DNA of 64,000 bases from an uncultured Caldilineaceae bacterium (GTDB lineage: Bacteria; Chloroflexota; Anaerolineae; Caldilineales; Caldilineaceae): the NCBI GenBank assembly GCA_951812725.1, contig OX638330.1, forward strand, positions 4,257,405 to 4,321,404, in the 5' to 3' direction. The notes under the pieces are model-generated. The model had not been told where the DNA came from and searched no databases. It was given only the letters and a program-made list of their open reading frames with translations. Shown here piece after piece: positions 16,638 through 26,346 of this stretch. How positions within the stretch are numbered: the stretch's first letter is position 1; the number at the start of each line of letters is the position of its first letter. The position numbers and the translations under genes are program-made.

Positions 16638-18081
16638 GTGTGTCCCAAAATGGGGGTGAGATATACTGAAAGGGATGATATGAGGAGAAGGGTAAAGAGA
16701 AAGGGAAGAAAGGCAATGGGTCGGAAGCGGAGTCAGGAGCGAATTCAAGAGGAGTTTACAGATTCGGCGGGCGAGATGCACAAGCGGCCGTGGTCATGGC
16801 GACGGGAGGAACCAGGTGCCAGTTTCGATGAGATCATGGAACAGGTACGCCAAGAGGGGGAAGCCATAATGAAGCCTTTGATGGAAGAGATGGTAGGCGA
16901 GGCAGGCGAAGTGGAGGTGGATGTGTGTTGTCCTGCGTGCGAGGAGCGAGCGCAGAACAAGGGGAAGAAGAAAGAGTTACAACACCGAGAGGGGGCAGTG
17001 GAGATAAATCGAGAGTACTACTATTGCCCTTTATGTAAGCAAGGGTTTTCCCCCCGGATCGGAGACTGGGGATGAGGAGACGGGGGTGGATTCCGAAGAT
17101 GCTGGAGAAGACGTTGCGCCAAGCGGTTGAACTGAGTTCCTATGCGCGTGCGGCACAAATCTTCAGCGAGTTGACGAATGTGTCGATTTCAGCAAGCAGT
17201 CTGCAGCGGCTGGTACTGGACTATGGAACGGAGGTGGTGAAAGCAGACGAAAGCGAGGCTGAGGCGATGGTGCGCGTGGCCGCGGAAGAGGAAGGCGTTA
17301 CGTGGCGGCGCATACCCGATCCTGACAGTGAGTTGATGGCGGTATCGGCCGATGGGGTGATGGTCCATCTACGCGAGGAGGGCTGGAAGGAGGCCAAGGT
17401 GGCGAGCGTCTCGGCTGCGCCTGTTCGTGAAGCAGGGGAGGAGGCAGAGGGCGAGTTGCGCTTGACAAAGCACTCCTATCGGGCTGGTCTCTGGGATGTC
17501 AAAACCTTTACCAACCACTACTGGGCCGAGAGTTACCGCCGCGGCGTTGAAAAGGCCAAACGGATCGTCTGCATCAACGATGGAGCCATCTGGATCTGGA
17601 TGATGGTCTTCGTCTATTTTTCTCGCCGTATCGAAATCCCCGACTGGGTGGCACATGCTGCAGTACGTCTGGCAGATCGCTGCCGCTGCAATGGGCCCCA
17701 CCTCATCAGAGGCTTCTGCTTGGGTCAATGCCCAGAAAGCCGCCTTACCTCGTAGTCAACTGCGCCTCTTCTTTCGCCGCATCTTGCGTCTCTATCCCAA
17801 CCTCGCAGAGGCGCCTCCAGAAGTCAAACAGGCGGTCAAATATCTGTGGGAAAACATACGACGCATGACCTACGCTGCCTATCGAAAGGCTGGCTTCCCT
17901 ATCAGCAGCGACACCGTCGAATCCGCTGCCAAGACCTTGATTCAACAGCGTATGAAACAAGCCGGCATGCGTTGGTCCCGAGATGGCGCTCAGGCCATGC
18001 TCGCTCTCCGTGCACGCCTCCTCAGGCAACGATGGCATGAAATCCCTTTCTGACCATCTTCACCCCAATATTGGGATGCGC
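16638..18081 (+). mobile_element. Insertion sequence of the ISKra4 family, degenerate
   Basis: About 1,444 bp bounded by imperfect 22-bp inverted repeats: GTGTGTCCCAAAATGGGGGT at 16638 onward and, inverted at the right end (18060-18081), GCGCATCCCAATATTGGGGT; 17 of 22 positions agree including GGGGTGA. Length and transposase fit the ISKra4 family. No clear target-site duplication was found. It lies at the left edge of the lower-GC accessory island. Confidence 0.75.
16680..18053 (+). pseudogene. ISKra4-family transposase, broken by a frameshift
   Basis: Three consecutive frames together make one transposase. The first (to 17075) has a zinc-knuckle pair, CCPAC near 16,930 and YYCPLC near 17,025. 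It ends in an ATGA overlap with the second frame (17072), an arrangement that may be natural in this family. The second frame contains the first catalytic-region motif ELMAVSADGVMVHLREEGWK. Near 17,648 an extra G (GACTGGGTGGCAC for GACTGGTGGCAC) shifts it out of frame; continuing in the third frame restores WWHMLQYVWQIAAAAMG and the conserved tail SSDTVESAAKTLIQQRMK and GMRWSRDGAQAMLALRAR. That single-base insertion makes the element inactive. Confidence 0.8.
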
Positions 18082-18253
18082 CCCCCCCAGGCACTGGCAG
18101 GCAAATATTCGGAAGATGTGGTAGACTTTGCTTTTGCAACTTGCCAGTTATTTAGTGCCGTCCCAACGAATGGTCACTTAATGGATTTGCCCTGTTGCCC
18201 TTTGGTGGCTCAAGAATGGCACAGATAAGCACAGTATTTCAAGGTTAATTTTG

Positions 18254-21200
18254 ATGGAACTACAAAATTCAAGAAATGAAATAAATCGCCTCATGGCGAT
18301 TCTGGTTGCCCAAGTGAAGGGTTCAAGCGCATTGGGACAGTCGGACCTCAACAAGGTTGCCGAGACAGTACTGATCCCACTTCTTGCTGAAGTTTATGGT
18401 TATCGAAACCTCAGAAACCTGAATACAGTGGAACAGCCAGACTATCCCGCCATTGATCTGGCCGACGATGATGCCAAAGTGGCTTTCCAGATTACCTCGA
18501 GACCGGATCTTGGAAAGGTTAAGGATACCCTACAAACGTTCACAGACTGGAAGCTATACCAAAAGTATACGAGGCTAATCATCTATGTACTGACCGAGAA
18601 ACAGCGATCATATTCCAAGAACGCCTGCGAAAGGATCATTCAGGACAGATTTGAATTTGATCCCGACAGAGACATCTTGGATTACCGAGACATTCTAAAG
18701 AAAATTGCGGGCTTTCAAATCGACAAGACGCGCACAATTCAAGGCATCCTTAAGAATAATCTGGTGGCAAGCAAAACACTTTCAGACTTCTCTAGGGATT
18801 CTCCTTTCCCGACAGAGCTTATCGATACGAGCCTCAAGAACGAAGTCAATCTACTTCGCAAATCCAGATTCCTCGTTGGTTTCGATGAAGTTGGGAGTGT
18901 ATTAAAGCTTGCTGGAAGGATTCTAAATGGGGACCTGTACCGTGGCACTAACGCCGTTAAGTCCTGGGCACTGACGTGGTGCGCACGAATCCTTTCGGCT
19001 ACGGACAAACTGGATAGAGCAGAGGAATACTTGGAAGTTGCAAGGAAACTAGGCGCGGATACGAGAATTGTAGATGCCTTAATCTGTTCAAAAAAGGGGA
19101 ATCAGAGTACTGCGCTAGAAGCCTTGGCGGTTATTGGCACGCCGAGTTCTCGTACCGCAGCTTTCATAGTTGCTGGACACCATGATGGCTCACACGGAAT
19201 GGTTGATTGGTTGAAGAGTGCTGGAATTGATGCAAGTGACCTTGACCACGATGGCAGATTCATATTGTTAATGCATCAGCTAAGGCTCGGCCAATGGGAG
19301 GCTGCAAGGGAAACGACTAATGTGCTAACCAAAAGCGATTTGGAAGAAGTTCCTGCTCTCCACCATATGATAGCCTTGTCATACCTTTTGCGTACAGTAC
19401 CAATTGAACTCCGCGATATCGTCCTTAGCCACGTGCCATTTGATGCAGCAACCTTCCCGCTAGCCTCAGACGCAACCGCTATTGATATCCGCCGGAAAGC
19501 GAAATCCCATTTTATCCATGCTTCAGAAACTGTTCAGAAGCTTAACTATCCCACTATCGCGTTGATACCTGACGGATACGCAATCTGGCTTGAGTTAATA
19601 GACCCCGAGCACTCTGAGAGAGGAAGGATACAGCTAGTAGAAAGGCTAAACGATCTTGGATCCGCTCTTCACTTTGTCCCACTCGGCCTTCAATTCGGTG
19701 TCAATCTCGATTTGGAGGTTGTTGAGCAGGAAATCGAGCGACATATCGCCCTGCACGGTGGCATTACGCGAGAATCGGTAGCAGCACGTCTTGCTCTAGC
19801 CCGTGCCCAGAAATCCCCTGTAGAAGTCGCCAACTATGTTGATCGGCATTTCATCATGCTTGCCGAGTATCTTGATTCGAAAGCGTTGCGATTTCTCCAG
19901 ATTGAAATGCTTTCTAAGTCAGGGCTGCTTAGACGTGCGAAAGAATGTCTGGACCTCCTGCTAAGAGACGGGCTCTCAGAAGCGGAGGAAAAACGTCTCC
20001 GCACGATGATCAATATTTCAGAAGGAAAGGATACCCTGAATGATCGTAAGGCACTGTTCGAGCAAACCGATTCCTTGGCGGATCTTATAGCTATCGTCAA
20101 CGAACTCGAAACAAGGAAAAATTGGGAACTCCTATGCAAATACGGGGAAATCCTCTTTGCAAGAACTCGGTCTTTGCAGGACGCCGAAGGTTTGGCAAAC
20201 GCTCTTTACAACGCAAATAGGTTTGACCAAGTCGTGGAATTGCTTAGAGCAAATGCGGATATTGTGGAACAGTCCGCTGATCTGAAAATGCTCTATTGCT
20301 GGGCGCTATACTTTGAAGGCGAGTTGCTGTGCGCTCGCTCACGATTGAAAAAGTTGAGTACTGATTTGGAGAATGCGAACTATCGCGACCTCCAGGTAAA
20401 CATTGGAATCGCTCTGGGGGACTGGGCTTTCTTGTCTGTATATGTGGCTAATGAATATCAGGCGAAGGAAAAGAGAAGCGCCCACGATTTGATAAAGGCG
20501 GCCCAACTGGCTCTATACGCGGGTTCGGACTATGCCAAGCCCTTAATTTTGGCAGCGACAGCTAAAGACAATAATGATGCCGGTGTAATTGCTTCCGCCT
20601 ACTTCTTGGCCACGGAATCAGGCTGGGAGGGCGAACCACAATTTGTATCGTGTCTTCATAGAGCTGTAGAACTGTCGGGCGAAGATGGCCCCCTATTAAA
20701 ATTGTCTCTCAAAGAAATTCTGGACATGAAACCTCAATGGGACCATCAGGGGTCTAGCGCAAGACAACTCCTGAGTCGTGGCGAAGCTCCAATGGTATTT
20801 GCAGCACATTTTCTTAACAAATCGCTTATCAGTTTGATGCTCTTACCAGCTATGACAAACCCGACGGAGCGTGATCTGAGGCGCAAAGCAAGTATTCCTG
20901 CTTTTAGCGGCATACACCAATCCACGCCGCTAGTCACTGGCGGCACGATTGGTTTAGATTACACGGCGCTGTTGACATTGAGTTTCTTGGATCTTTTTGA
21001 CAACCTGCTTGATGTTTTTGACACAGTCTATGTCCCCCATTCGGCTCTCGCCTGGCTATTTGAGGAGAGGCAAAAGGCTACTTTTCATCAGCCAAGTCGA
21101 ATAAGAGATGCGCGCCGCGTTCTTGATCTGCTTGCGACAGACTCGCTGGAGAAACTTTCTCCCAACACAATCCCGGACAGAGAAATGACTGCAAAGGTAG

Positions 21201-22507
21201 GCCATGATCTGGCTATGCTAATCGCAGAGACGGAGAAGCCTACAAGCCATAATATACAGCGGTTGGTCGTTCGCCCGTCTCCAGTCTATAAGGTCGACTC
21301 TCTGGGGGAGGAAGAAGCTGATTTGACAGGGCAAGCTTCTTTGATAAGCAGTTGTCAGGCCGTTGTGGAAAAATTGCACCATAAGGGGCACATTACTGAA
21401 GACGAAGCGCAGAATGCACTCGCCTATATGCAACTGCAGGAGAGACGTTGGCCAAATCAGCCTGAAATCGCTGACAGAGCGGAACTATACCTGGATGATT
21501 TGGCCGTGTATTATTTTCTTCATACAGGGATGATTGAAAAGCTATGTCTTGCAGAGTTTAGGTTATTCGTATCGTCAAGTTTGATCGCTGAATTCAATGC
21601 GCTTACTGCTTTTGAACGCAATTCCGATGGGGTTCTCGATGTAATAGAAAGAATAAGATCGGTCGTTTATAAGGAAATTGAATCTGGGAAAGTCAAGGTA
21701 GGGAAGTGGCGCAAGATCGATGGATGGGAGGAGCAGTCCATCTCTGACCTCCAGGTTACTGGTGTTTTAGCACTGGCAGAGGATTGTGATGCAATAGTAG
21801 CGGACGACCGGTTTTTCAACCAGCATCCACACATCGAACACAGTGGAACTCAAAAACCGCTGTTCTCGACGTTACACCTTTTGGATGCATTGGTTTCCGC
21901 TGGCTCAGTTTCCCCAGAGGAGCGATTGAAGTACAGAACCAGTCTCCGTCGCGCCGGGTATTTCTTTGTGCCTGTAAGCGAGGACGAACTGACTCAACAT
22001 CTGAATACCGCTGCTGTCATGGACGAGCAAGTGATAGAAACAGCTGAATTGAGAGCCATCCGAGAAAGTATCCTTAGCGTTAGAATGAGTGAGTGGCTCC
22101 AACTTCCTCGGGAGGGCGATTGGCTAGATTCAATTGTAAAGGTATTCGTCAATACATTGAGAAACCTATGGAGGCCGGACGCTGACATTCCCAGTGCCCG
22201 GGCTCGCTCCGACTGGATATTTGATCAACTTGATATCCGTGGCTGGACACACAGTTTTGAGGACGACGTTAGAGAAAGTGTCGCCAGAAATGGCAGTATC
22301 GGTATTATCTCCTTACTTATCACACCTCTTCCCGATGTTCCACCGGACACATTAGACGAATATTGGACTTGGTTTGAGGACAGAGTCTTAATCCCTATCA
22401 GAGAACAATACGCCGACCTGTATGACTGGATAGTCGATCTTAAGAGGAAACAAATTCTGGAATTGGCTGATTCAGGTCTGCCAGAAGAGCAACACAATGA
22501 CAATTAG
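18254..22507 (+). CDS. SMEK-like nuclease-domain / helical-repeat / tandem PIN-like protein (candidate defence effector)
   Basis: 1,417 residues; the ATG at 18254 follows AAGG by 9 bases. Residues 1-145 resemble the SMEK domain: E37, PAIDLADDDAKVAFQITS at 65-82, then KVKDTLQTF and KYTRLIIYVL, compatible with a restriction-endonuclease-like core (E37, D68, Q79 as candidate site, inference). Residues about 200-860 are amphipathic helical repeats, TPR-like. The C-terminal third has two PIN-like segments. One starts GLDYTALLTLSFL with D902 and an acidic EE at 937-938. The other has D1081/D1082, E1113 and a D1179-AIVAD-D1185 cluster, matching PIN nuclease acid spacing. This layout recalls the TPR/PIN family of predicted conflict proteins. 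It overlaps the next gene by 11 bases. Base composition is about 45-50% GC, below the neighbours. Confidence 0.75.
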   Translation: MELQNSRNEINRLMAILVAQVKGSSALGQSDLNKVAETVLIPLLAEVYGYRNLRNLNTVEQPDYPAIDLADDDAKVAFQITSRPDLGKVKDTLQTFTDWKLYQKYTRLIIYVLTEKQRSYSKNACERIIQDRFEFDPDRDILDYRDILKKIAGFQIDKTRTIQGILKNNLVASKTLSDFSRDSPFPTELIDTSLKNEVNLLRKSRFLVGFDEVGSVLKLAGRILNGDLYRGTNAVKSWALTWCARILSATDKLDRAEEYLEVARKLGADTRIVDALICSKKGNQSTALEALAVIGTPSSRTAAFIVAGHHDGSHGMVDWLKSAGIDASDLDHDGRFILLMHQLRLGQWEAARETTNVLTKSDLEEVPALHHMIALSYLLRTVPIELRDIVLSHVPFDAATFPLASDATAIDIRRKAKSHFIHASETVQKLNYPTIALIPDGYAIWLELIDPEHSERGRIQLVERLNDLGSALHFVPLGLQFGVNLDLEVVEQEIERHIALHGGITRESVAARLALARAQKSPVEVANYVDRHFIMLAEYLDSKALRFLQIEMLSKSGLLRRAKECLDLLLRDGLSEAEEKRLRTMINISEGKDTLNDRKALFEQTDSLADLIAIVNELETRKNWELLCKYGEILFARTRSLQDAEGLANALYNANRFDQVVELLRANADIVEQSADLKMLYCWALYFEGELLCARSRLKKLSTDLENANYRDLQVNIGIALGDWAFLSVYVANEYQAKEKRSAHDLIKAAQLALYAGSDYAKPLILAATAKDNNDAGVIASAYFLATESGWEGEPQFVSCLHRAVELSGEDGPLLKLSLKEILDMKPQWDHQGSSARQLLSRGEAPMVFAAHFLNKSLISLMLLPAMTNPTERDLRRKASIPAFSGIHQSTPLVTGGTIGLDYTALLTLSFLDLFDNLLDVFDTVYVPHSALAWLFEERQKATFHQPSRIRDARRVLDLLATDSLEKLSPNTIPDREMTAKVGHDLAMLIAETEKPTSHNIQRLVVRPSPVYKVDSLGEEEADLTGQASLISSCQAVVEKLHHKGHITEDEAQNALAYMQLQERRWPNQPEIADRAELYLDDLAVYYFLHTGMIEKLCLAEFRLFVSSSLIAEFNALTAFERNSDGVLDVIERIRSVVYKEIESGKVKVGKWRKIDGWEEQSISDLQVTGVLALAEDCDAIVADDRFFNQHPHIEHSGTQKPLFSTLHLLDALVSAGSVSPEERLKYRTSLRRAGYFFVPVSEDELTQHLNTAAVMDEQVIETAELRAIRESILSVRMSEWLQLPREGDWLDSIVKVFVNTLRNLWRPDADIPSARARSDWIFDQLDIRGWTHSFEDDVRESVARNGSIGIISLLITPLPDVPPDTLDEYWTWFEDRVLIPIREQYADLYDWIVDLKRKQILELADSGLPEEQHNDN

Positions 22508-24440
22508 TCCCGACAAAAGAACCGCGTTGGCACAGGTCGCGTTGGGTTTGACGCCACCACTAATACGTGAGTCGTTGCTTGATAATGTTCATTTTCGTGA
22601 CGAATTTGGATTTGAAAGGGATCGCCTTATTATCTTTAATGATTCCGGGCCTTCGATCCAACGGTCAGAACTAAATCACGCTATTCGACTGGCATTTTCA
22701 GGTGAATCCAATCAAAAGGTCATTGACACACATGGTAAAGACTGGCACTTAACTATTTCACAGGAAGAGAATCAGCCGACGTCCCTCACTATTTCCCACA
22801 ACGACGATCGATTTTCCTTGCTTCCTCAGGTGACGCTTTCACCAGATAGAGAGGTCCGCCTGAATTCAGTCAAAAAGATCGCACGTGATTTCAATCTGCC
22901 TCTCGATACCCGGGATAAGTGGGGGGACATAGTTTCAAGTCGTGCCCTTGAAAATGACGAAATTGATGAGTTCTACAGTGACTTTTGCGATACACCTATC
23001 CATTTTTCTCGCTTGATTAAAGATGAATTCGAGAGTGGGAAAGTTAGTGTTTCTTCTCTGGTGCCCCGTTCCCGACGCTACTATGACAGGCTTGTGGGCG
23101 CTTGCCATGATAGTAGGTCCATTGGGGAATATGCTGCCGGCGCGGGCACACATTTCCTTAAGCAGCTTTCGTTATGGGATCCTTATGAAGGCTTTCTATT
23201 CGGACTACTTCTGTCATCGCATTCTTCTCTAGTGGCTGAAATTAGTGTAGAGCACTTGAGATGTGAAGATCTTGTACGTGCCTTCGGGCTTCTAGAAAAG
23301 TGCGGGGACAGAATTTCGCAACTAGGTGCCATCGAAGTCGGTTTGCGCGTTCTTCCAGACAGGCCTGACATAAAACCGCCACTTATTCGTCTCATAAATC
23401 AGATTCGAAACGACGATCCTGAAACATCGAAGAGTGGATTCAAACTGCTCTCGGCACTGTTTCTCCTCGTAGATGGAGAACTGTCTAGGACCCGTTTGCT
23501 GTCAGAACAACCACCCTTCTATAGAAGAATGGCCGCCTTGTCACAGACCGCATTAATTTGTCGTCAATTCAAAAATGCCGATGACACGACAGAGTCCTTT
23601 TGTGGATGGGCGGCCAGAAGTCGCGGTGGACGCCACTACTTACAATCGCTTGCCGACATGCGTTTGGAGCCGCGCTGGTACCCTAACTATTCAGAAGCAT
23701 CGCAAATAAAAGCGAACTTCTACGGACGCATCGTGATTGCCGCATCGAATTACGAGAAGAACATCAAAAATGATGAGCTGCATGAAATTATTCTTGGCGA
23801 AGGCCTTGGAAGCATACTTTCACTTAGCGAGATTCCTAGAGTGTTCTTTCCAGGACCTTTAGAAGGAGCAGAGAATAGCCTGTACGTTATGCCTTCGGAA
23901 CTTTCGGAGGCTATTGAGGCCCAACTCAGTGCAAAAAAGGTAGGATTGTCGTCATTCACTGCACTCTTGAATTCCGTGCCAATGTTTCACGTTGATTTAG
24001 ACAAGGAGAAACTGGCGGCAAGAGTTCGGGAATTGGGTAGTGTTCTACTCGCAGAAGTCACAGATAGATCGCAGCTTCTTTATGTTCTTTTTGGGCTGGC
24101 TTCAGTTTCCGCCGTGACCAGAAATCTCGGGCTTGCTGACGAATTGCGAATCCTTGCACGCAAGGGCAGGCAAGATGCCCAATTCAGATTTTCAGTCGAA
24201 GAAGCCTTGGGAGTTTCCCTAGTCGCTGCGGCAAGCCGAGAAAATCTGGACGACTGGATAGGATTCGTCGGCAATATTCTGACTGAACTTGCGTTTAGCG
24301 AATTGGAAAACGATGATTGGGAGGTACTCTATACTCATCTGCAATTCCTTTGCCATGCAGTACCTGAGCTTTGGACATCGTGTAGTAGAGCCGACGCAGC
24401 GTTGAAAGCGCTTGGGGCTACTGAGGTTCAACACAGATAG
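22497..24440 (+). CDS. 647-residue partner protein, no recognised domain
   Basis: The ATG lies 11 bases inside the end of the preceding gene, so translation is probably coupled and the products likely act together. The sequence is hydrophilic and mostly helical by pattern. The first 150 residues contain beta-rich stretches (DWHLTISQEENQPTSLTISH, near residues 82-101). The remainder has repeated Leu-rich helices that could be HEAT or TPR-like. No Walker motifs, nuclease motifs, membrane segments or signal peptide were seen. Function is unknown; as the obligate neighbour of a predicted nuclease protein it may be a sensor, scaffold or immunity factor (inference). Confidence 0.7.
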   Translation: MTISPDKRTALAQVALGLTPPLIRESLLDNVHFRDEFGFERDRLIIFNDSGPSIQRSELNHAIRLAFSGESNQKVIDTHGKDWHLTISQEENQPTSLTISHNDDRFSLLPQVTLSPDREVRLNSVKKIARDFNLPLDTRDKWGDIVSSRALENDEIDEFYSDFCDTPIHFSRLIKDEFESGKVSVSSLVPRSRRYYDRLVGACHDSRSIGEYAAGAGTHFLKQLSLWDPYEGFLFGLLLSSHSSLVAEISVEHLRCEDLVRAFGLLEKCGDRISQLGAIEVGLRVLPDRPDIKPPLIRLINQIRNDDPETSKSGFKLLSALFLLVDGELSRTRLLSEQPPFYRRMAALSQTALICRQFKNADDTTESFCGWAARSRGGRHYLQSLADMRLEPRWYPNYSEASQIKANFYGRIVIAASNYEKNIKNDELHEIILGEGLGSILSLSEIPRVFFPGPLEGAENSLYVMPSELSEAIEAQLSAKKVGLSSFTALLNSVPMFHVDLDKEKLAARVRELGSVLLAEVTDRSQLLYVLFGLASVSAVTRNLGLADELRILARKGRQDAQFRFSVEEALGVSLVAAASRENLDDWIGFVGNILTELAFSELENDDWEVLYTHLQFLCHAVPELWTSCSRADAALKALGATEVQHR

Positions 24441-24620
24441 TGAACAGCGAATCAACTGTGAGGAGTTTTGTAACGCTGAATTTGTGGAAAATGGAAAGAG
24501 CGAGAGCGCGGAATTTGCCATCGTGAATGCTGTCTGCTGTTAGGAAGATTTTTGGGAGTGAAACCCGACACCTTTCTTATTTTAAACGTAACGGAAGTCT
24601 TGGAAACTGACCGATCTAGA

Positions 24621-25011
24621 CTAGTCCCAGACGATAAGAACTGGAAAATCAGATTCCGTTATAGCGGCTCCAAAAGGGCGGGGCTTGAGAAGATTCTGAT
24701 GTCGCCAAGCTTCGCCTGGCCACCAGTCTGGTGTGCCTTTAGGAGCGACATCGTCTCTAACAACATTCACAAGGGTAATCGCCAATAGGAGAACGAGCTA
24801 CTTCGGTTAGACGTTTGATAGCATTCGGAACATGCTGAAAGCTCATTTCCATGCTTCTATCCGCCATGTAATACAGTTGGCTACTAGGCCCGACCAAACT
24901 GTCCAGAGTCACAAAAGACATTATCGTAACTCCAATTTTCGGGCCCAAAACCCAGAAGTCAACGAGTATGGATGTGCTATTGGTGGCTTTGACGTAAAAT
25001 TGAGACATCAC
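24621..25011 (-). pseudogene. Decayed gene of unknown family, minus strand, one frameshift
   Basis: Reading leftward from a GTG/ATG pair at 25011/25008, the frame MSQFYVKATNSTSILVDFW runs coding-like to SFQHVPNAIKRLTEVARS near 24,790. There it hits a frame change. The adjacent frame carries on as LLAITLVNVVRDDVAPKG, PDWWPGEAWRHQNLLKPRPF and ends VLIVWD-stop at 24621. Together they make about 130 residues with natural-looking composition. No family was recognised. No ribosome-binding site was found. The plus-strand open frame at 24,552-24,788 is antisense to this and is not called. Confidence 0.35.
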
Positions 25012-25076
25012 CGCATTTGCGTTTGAAGCTGGCCGTATAGGGTGGTATCAGGCCGGAGGGCCCGTTATTGAAGTAC

Positions 25077-25598
25077 ATGGCCTGGCTCTTATTTCCCTAC
25101 ACGGAGTTGTTTGAACGTGGGGCCCTCGCCCATTCAAATCATTCGGTAATGCTGGTGTCTGACGACGCTGACGGTTCAGTGAGTTTCCAGGAATGGGTAA
25201 TGCGGTTTCGCTAGCAAAATCTCAACCTTCCGCAAAGGGAGATATTTTGCTCGTGCGAAGATTACACACGTTGGCACGTCATAGAGGTGTTTCAAGGGGA
25301 GTACCGAGAACGCTCAATGGCATTTTTGAAATGCTATTTTGTTTTGAGGCAGGTAAGTTGCGTCAAACTCGTTATGATAGCTTGCTTGGAAACGTTGGTC
25401 AAACCATTTGCGATCTGCAATGTGAGATTGGAAGATGGCTCCTGCTTATCGAAGAGGTAGCGGCAAAGGTCAACTCTGAAGTGAGTCTACAAGATTGATT
25501 TTCTGGGATTGTCGAGCGAGCCGATTAATTGGACCGAAAAACGAATGGACGCCTATTTCTCAGGAATGAGGGACCAATTGCTTTTTCATCTCAATTAA
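25077..25598 (+). pseudogene. Small gene or decayed gene of unknown family, plus strand
   Basis: Three coding-like pieces follow each other. Frame one, 25077-25214, gives a 45-residue product beginning MAWLLFPYTELFERGALAHS. The second frame, ORF 25193-25498, gives 101 residues including LARHRGVSRGVPRTLNGIF and CDLQCEIGRWLLLIEEVAAK. Returning to the first frame at 25485 gives SSEPINWTEKRMDAYFSGMR and a stop at 25598, 20 bases before the next gene. They may be one gene of about 170 residues with two frameshifts, or two small genes plus a fragment. No family recognised. Confidence 0.35.
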
Positions 25599-25617
25599 GG
25601 TAGCGGAGCAAATTACA

Positions 25618-26343
25618 ATGTCCAAAAACGCAGTGTCTGTAAGGCAAACGGACCCCAATATTGTTTTCCTTCATTTGAAACCAGAACCCCAAGAGCGTCC
25701 TCCTTCTGATCCCCTACAGTTGTCCGTTACCGGGGAGAAGCTACTTGCGACGAGCGCGACCGCAGAACGTCTACAGGAACTGTACTTGGCGTATGGGCAG
25801 ATCTTGATAGCTAGAACATTGGAAGTGGTCGAGGGGCTATGGACTAAGATTCCAGATTCATCACTCGGGGATGTTCCGACTGTTTTTTACTTTCCAGATG
25901 CAGAGGCTAAGCAGCTATCGACTCAGGACCTTGTTCAGGCGCGGCTGAAATCTTCACTGCTTTCTTCATTCGAAGCCGACCCCTTAGAGGATGGAATGTA
26001 TCATCCAGCCGAGGAGATCATAGCTGAAGCATTGTGGTCCGAAGAGGACCAACATGTTTTTAGGTGGTTGAACGCGCTTTGCTTGGATGCTGCCTACCCT
26101 AGCTTCGCGGCTTCGGTTCTTCGTTGCCTTGGACGTCAAACTTCCCCAGGAACGGGCTCATGGCGGGCCGAACTTGTGCGCTCTGGGTTGACTATTGATG
26201 ACGTAGAAATTCGGGATGCCGCCGTGCAAGCAGCGGAATCATGGGGTGACTTGGAATTAATTAATGTTTTGGAGTCTCACTCCGATCCGGAATCGTGGCT
26301 TCAAGACTATGTCCGTGCCGTAATTGACCACCTCAAGAGGTAG
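25618..26343 (+). CDS. Hypothetical protein, 241 residues, first of an uncharacterised pair
   Basis: ATG with a GCGGAG tract upstream. The middle contains PTVFYFPDAEAKQLSTQDLV (a beta-strand plus helix), and the last 90 residues look like two or three HEAT-type helical pairs (FRWLNALCLDAAYPSFAASV, then VEIRDAAVQAAESWGDLELI and LINVLESHSDP). No catalytic motif, signal peptide or membrane segment. The next gene begins 3 bases after the stop, so they are almost certainly co-transcribed and functionally linked. Low GC like the rest of the island. Function unknown. Confidence 0.6.
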   Translation: MSKNAVSVRQTDPNIVFLHLKPEPQERPPSDPLQLSVTGEKLLATSATAERLQELYLAYGQILIARTLEVVEGLWTKIPDSSLGDVPTVFYFPDAEAKQLSTQDLVQARLKSSLLSSFEADPLEDGMYHPAEEIIAEALWSEEDQHVFRWLNALCLDAAYPSFAASVLRCLGRQTSPGTGSWRAELVRSGLTIDDVEIRDAAVQAAESWGDLELINVLESHSDPESWLQDYVRAVIDHLKR

Positions 26344-26346
26344 TCA

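Noticed and set aside
16321..16716. Minus-strand frame of 131 codons left of the insertion sequence
   Set aside because: It crosses the insertion-sequence terminal repeat, has no ribosome-binding site and no recognisable motif.
24552..24788. Plus-strand frame of 78 codons
   Set aside because: No ribosome-binding site and no family resemblance; the opposite strand shows better coding character across a frameshift.
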